Source: Paraburkholderia nodosa DSM 21604
GTDB taxonomy: Bacteria; Pseudomonadota; Gammaproteobacteria; Burkholderiales; Burkholderiaceae
Assembly (NCBI RefSeq): GCF_000519185.1
Contig: NZ_JAFA01000006.1
Span: 168,454 to 232,453, forward strand
DNA: 64,000 nt
Direction: 5' to 3'
Shown in pieces: positions 62,318-64,000 of this stretch. The position numbers and the translations under genes are program-made. The notes beneath the pieces are model-generated. The model made no database searches and was not told where the DNA came from. It saw only the letters and a list, made by a program, of their open reading frames with translations. Positions within the stretch are counted from its first letter, which is position 1. Each line of letters opens with the position of its first letter.

Positions 62318-63712
62318 TCACACGATGACTTGCGCCTGCGCGCTGCGGTCGTTCGCGAGCAGCGCCGAGAGCTTGCGCAGCGCCGCCTGCAACGGTTCGC
62401 GCCCGCCTGTCGCGCCGAGAGAAATGCGGATCGCATTCGCGGTTTCCGGGCCTTGCTGGAACGCCGTGGAGGGCGCCACGGCGAGGCCCTCGGTGCTCGC
62501 GGCCGCGGCCAGTTCGCGCGCCTGCCAGTAGCGCGGCAGCGTGTACCAGAGATGAATGCCCGCGCCCGCCGACGATCCTAGCGTGTGCGCCGCGATGCGC
62601 TGGCGCTCGCGCGCTTCGGCCTTCACGTCCGCGAAGATCTGCTCGGCCACGCCTTCCTCGATCCAGTGCGTGGCGAGCGCGTTGGTGAGCGGCGCGGCCA
62701 TCAGCGAGAACGTACGCAGCGCGGTCACGAGGCGTGTGCGTGCCTCTTCGTCTGGCAGCGCGAGATAAGCCGTGCGCAGGCCGGGCGAGAGCGTCTTGGA
62801 AAGCGTCGCGAGATAGCAGACCTGAGCGGGCGCGAGCCGGGCAAACGGCGCGGGCGCATCGGGCGCGAAACGCCAGTAAGGATCGTCTTCGACGATCCGC
62901 GCGCCGCAGCGCTGCGCCACCCTCAGGATTTCCAGGCGGCGCGTCTCCGGCATGGTCGCCGTCGTCGGGTTCTGCAACGTGGGGTTCACGTAGATGAGCC
63001 GCGCCGCGTGCTCGCGACAAGCCGCTTCGAGCGCGTCAGGGCGCATGCCGTGGGCATCGACGGCAACGGGGAGGATACGGCGGCCCAGTTGCGCCGCCGC
63101 GTGCGGCAGGCCCGGATAGAGCAGCGGCTCGGCGAGGATGACCTCGCCCGGCTGCGTAAAGGCGAGGATGAGCGCGGCAAGCGCCGCCTGTGCGCCGGGA
63201 CAGACCACCACGCGATTGGGCGCGACGTGGCCGAGCATGGGCTGCAGCCACTTCGCGCCCGCCTGCCAGTCGGCGCGGCCGCCGCCGCCCATGTGGTAGG
63301 TCATGAGCAGATCGGCGTCGCTGCGCACCAGCACGCGCGCCATGCCTTCACGCAGCAGCGCATTCATGTCGAGGCCGGCGGGCGCAGGCGGGATGTTCAT
63401 GCTGAGGTCGACGCGCTGGAGCAGCTCGGCGCGCGGTGCGGCGATGAAGGTGCCCAGCGGCCCGCGCGCCTCGATCAGCCCGCGCCGCCGGGCTTCGTTG
63501 AAACCGCGCGTGACGGTGGTCAGATCGACCGCAAGCAGGGTGGCGAGACTGCGCTGCGCGGGCACGCGCTCGCCGGGGCGCAGTCTGCCTTGCGCCACCG
63601 CGCCCTCGATGAAATCGGCGAGCCGCAGGTAGCGCGGGCCGTTGCCGGACTGCATCGCCGTGGCCCATGCATTGATCTCGCCGGCGCTTTCGGCAGGTTG
63701 GTCGTGTGTCAT
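62318..63712 (-). CDS. MocR-type regulator (GntR HTH fused to aminotransferase fold)
   Basis: A 464-residue MocR protein: N-terminal GntR winged helix (RYLRLADFIEGAVAQGRLRPGERVPAQRSLATLLAVDLTTVTRGFNEARRRGLIEARGPLGTFIA) and a C-terminal PLP aminotransferase-like domain (VVVCPGAQAALAALILAF, IYVNPTLQNPTTATMP, EDDPYWRF, and the PLP-Lys motif LATLSKTLSPGLRTAYL). MocR proteins sense PLP or amino compounds and control divergent genes. A palindrome with ATACAT half-sites lies in the divergent promoter region. ATG at 63712 chosen over an upstream in-frame start. Confidence 0.92.
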   Translation of the reverse strand: MTHDQPAESAGEINAWATAMQSGNGPRYLRLADFIEGAVAQGRLRPGERVPAQRSLATLLAVDLTTVTRGFNEARRRGLIEARGPLGTFIAAPRAELLQRVDLSMNIPPAPAGLDMNALLREGMARVLVRSDADLLMTYHMGGGGRADWQAGAKWLQPMLGHVAPNRVVVCPGAQAALAALILAFTQPGEVILAEPLLYPGLPHAAAQLGRRILPVAVDAHGMRPDALEAACREHAARLIYVNPTLQNPTTATMPETRRLEILRVAQRCGARIVEDDPYWRFAPDAPAPFARLAPAQVCYLATLSKTLSPGLRTAYLALPDEEARTRLVTALRTFSLMAAPLTNALATHWIEEGVAEQIFADVKAEARERQRIAAHTLGSSAGAGIHLWYTLPRYWQARELAAAASTEGLAVAPSTAFQQGPETANAIRISLGATGGREPLQAALRKLSALLANDRSAQAQVIV

Positions 63713-63771
63713 TCTGTCGCGGATGTATGCGTCATGTCTTACTCTAGCATGCGTGCATGAAGCGCGTAAAT

Positions 63772-63794
63772 CCATACATATAGGCTATGTATGG
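63772..63794. promoter_or_regulatory. Palindromic operator between MocR and the divergent gene
   Basis: CCATACATA-taggc-TATGTATGG, a perfect 9-bp inverted repeat with a 5-base spacer. Further half-sites GGATGTATG (63721-63729) and CGTATGGATG (63843-63852) lie on either side. This fits MocR regulators, which bind several repeats in divergent promoter regions. Confidence 0.65.
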
Positions 63795-63845
63795 CTTCTG
63801 CGGCGGCCCTCCGAGGCCGCTCGTGCGGCAGCAGAGTGAGCACGT

Positions 63846-64000
63846 ATGGATGGGTTTGCGCGAACGTCAACCATGGAACCAGACATGCGCAATCCAGACC
63901 CTCGCTCGGGGCGGGCCGCTACGGCCGGCCCGCCTTCTTCGTCCCGTCCACCCCTGATTACCCGCTTTCTGCGCCGCGCCGCTCTCGTCGCGGCGGGCGC
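63846..64000 (+). CDS. Start of a divergent gene (partial, cut by window edge)
   Basis: An open frame from ATGs at 63846, 63873 or 63885 continues to the window end without a stop. From 63885 it reads MRNPDPRSGRAATAGPPSS, then RPPLITRFLRRAALVAAG, a Pro/Arg-rich start leading into what may be a first membrane helix. It is divergent from the MocR gene, its probable regulator. Product cannot be named. Confidence 0.5.
   Translation, partial: MDGFARTSTMEPDMRNPDPRSGRAATAGPPSSSRPPLITRFLRRAALVAAG

Overview
The window is GC-rich (strong G/C at third codon positions, many long antisense shadow frames) and reads as chromosome or megaplasmid DNA of a beta-proteobacterium of the Burkholderia/Paraburkholderia/Caballeronia group. 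The assignment rests on gene content and style: a second-copy type rpoN, phasin and acetoacetyl-CoA reductase, HpnR, SYLF lipoprotein, HHHH-type mini-protein, MocR regulators and an anthranilate-CoA (abm) operon. About 57 genes are supported. No rRNA, tRNA, CRISPR array or intact insertion sequence was seen.

Layout. 1-3.1 kb: end of a BON-domain periplasmic protein, rpoN (sigma-54) preceded by its own -24/-12 promoter, and a TetR regulator. 3.1-8.9 kb: CPA1 antiporter, DUF72 protein, a stand-alone transposase N-terminal domain, a kinase/P-loop fusion and a DHH phosphoesterase. 8.9-16.4 kb: a stress and redox block (phosphoketolase, Zn alcohol dehydrogenase, universal stress protein, phasin, acetoacetyl-CoA reductase, Hsp20, two mini-proteins) resembling low-oxygen survival loci of Burkholderia. 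16.6-28.5 kb: outer-membrane protein, SH3/Gly-rich protein, AtoE transporter, a UDG-DUF488 reading-frame fusion, a patatin/GntP pair, hopanoid C-3 methylase, and a LysR gene bracketed by perfect 21-bp inverted repeats next to D-lactate dehydrogenase.

28.6-35.7 kb: DUF4410 lipoprotein, an EF-hand/OmpR/histidine-kinase operon, repeat-rich envelope proteins, sterol desaturase-family and SDR enzymes. 35.7-40.3 kb: an iron-type operon (DUF2946, TonB receptor, PepSY protein) with a Fur-like box touching the first start codon. 40.7-46.7 kb: SYLF lipoprotein, thioesterase, SurE, AI-2E transporter, and a Clp disaggregase with an N-terminal zinc finger.

46.7-48.4 kb: a hipBA toxin-antitoxin module under an array of four TGCGCA-N6-TGCGCA operators. 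48.5-56.5 kb: a seven-gene operon for aerobic 2-aminobenzoate (anthranilate) degradation through CoA thioesters, with a MarR gene inside and a MarR-type palindrome over its promoter. 57-64 kb: OpgC-like membrane protein, SDR, ProQ-family RNA chaperone, lytic transglycosylase, class I fructose-bisphosphate aldolase, a MocR regulator with a palindromic operator, and the start of a divergent gene cut by the window edge.

Most notable regulatory structures: the hipBA operator array with a probably leaderless hipB message, the inverted repeats around the LysR gene, the sigma-54 promoter in front of rpoN, the A6-run fusion of UDG and DUF488, and the complete abm operon with its promoter and operator.
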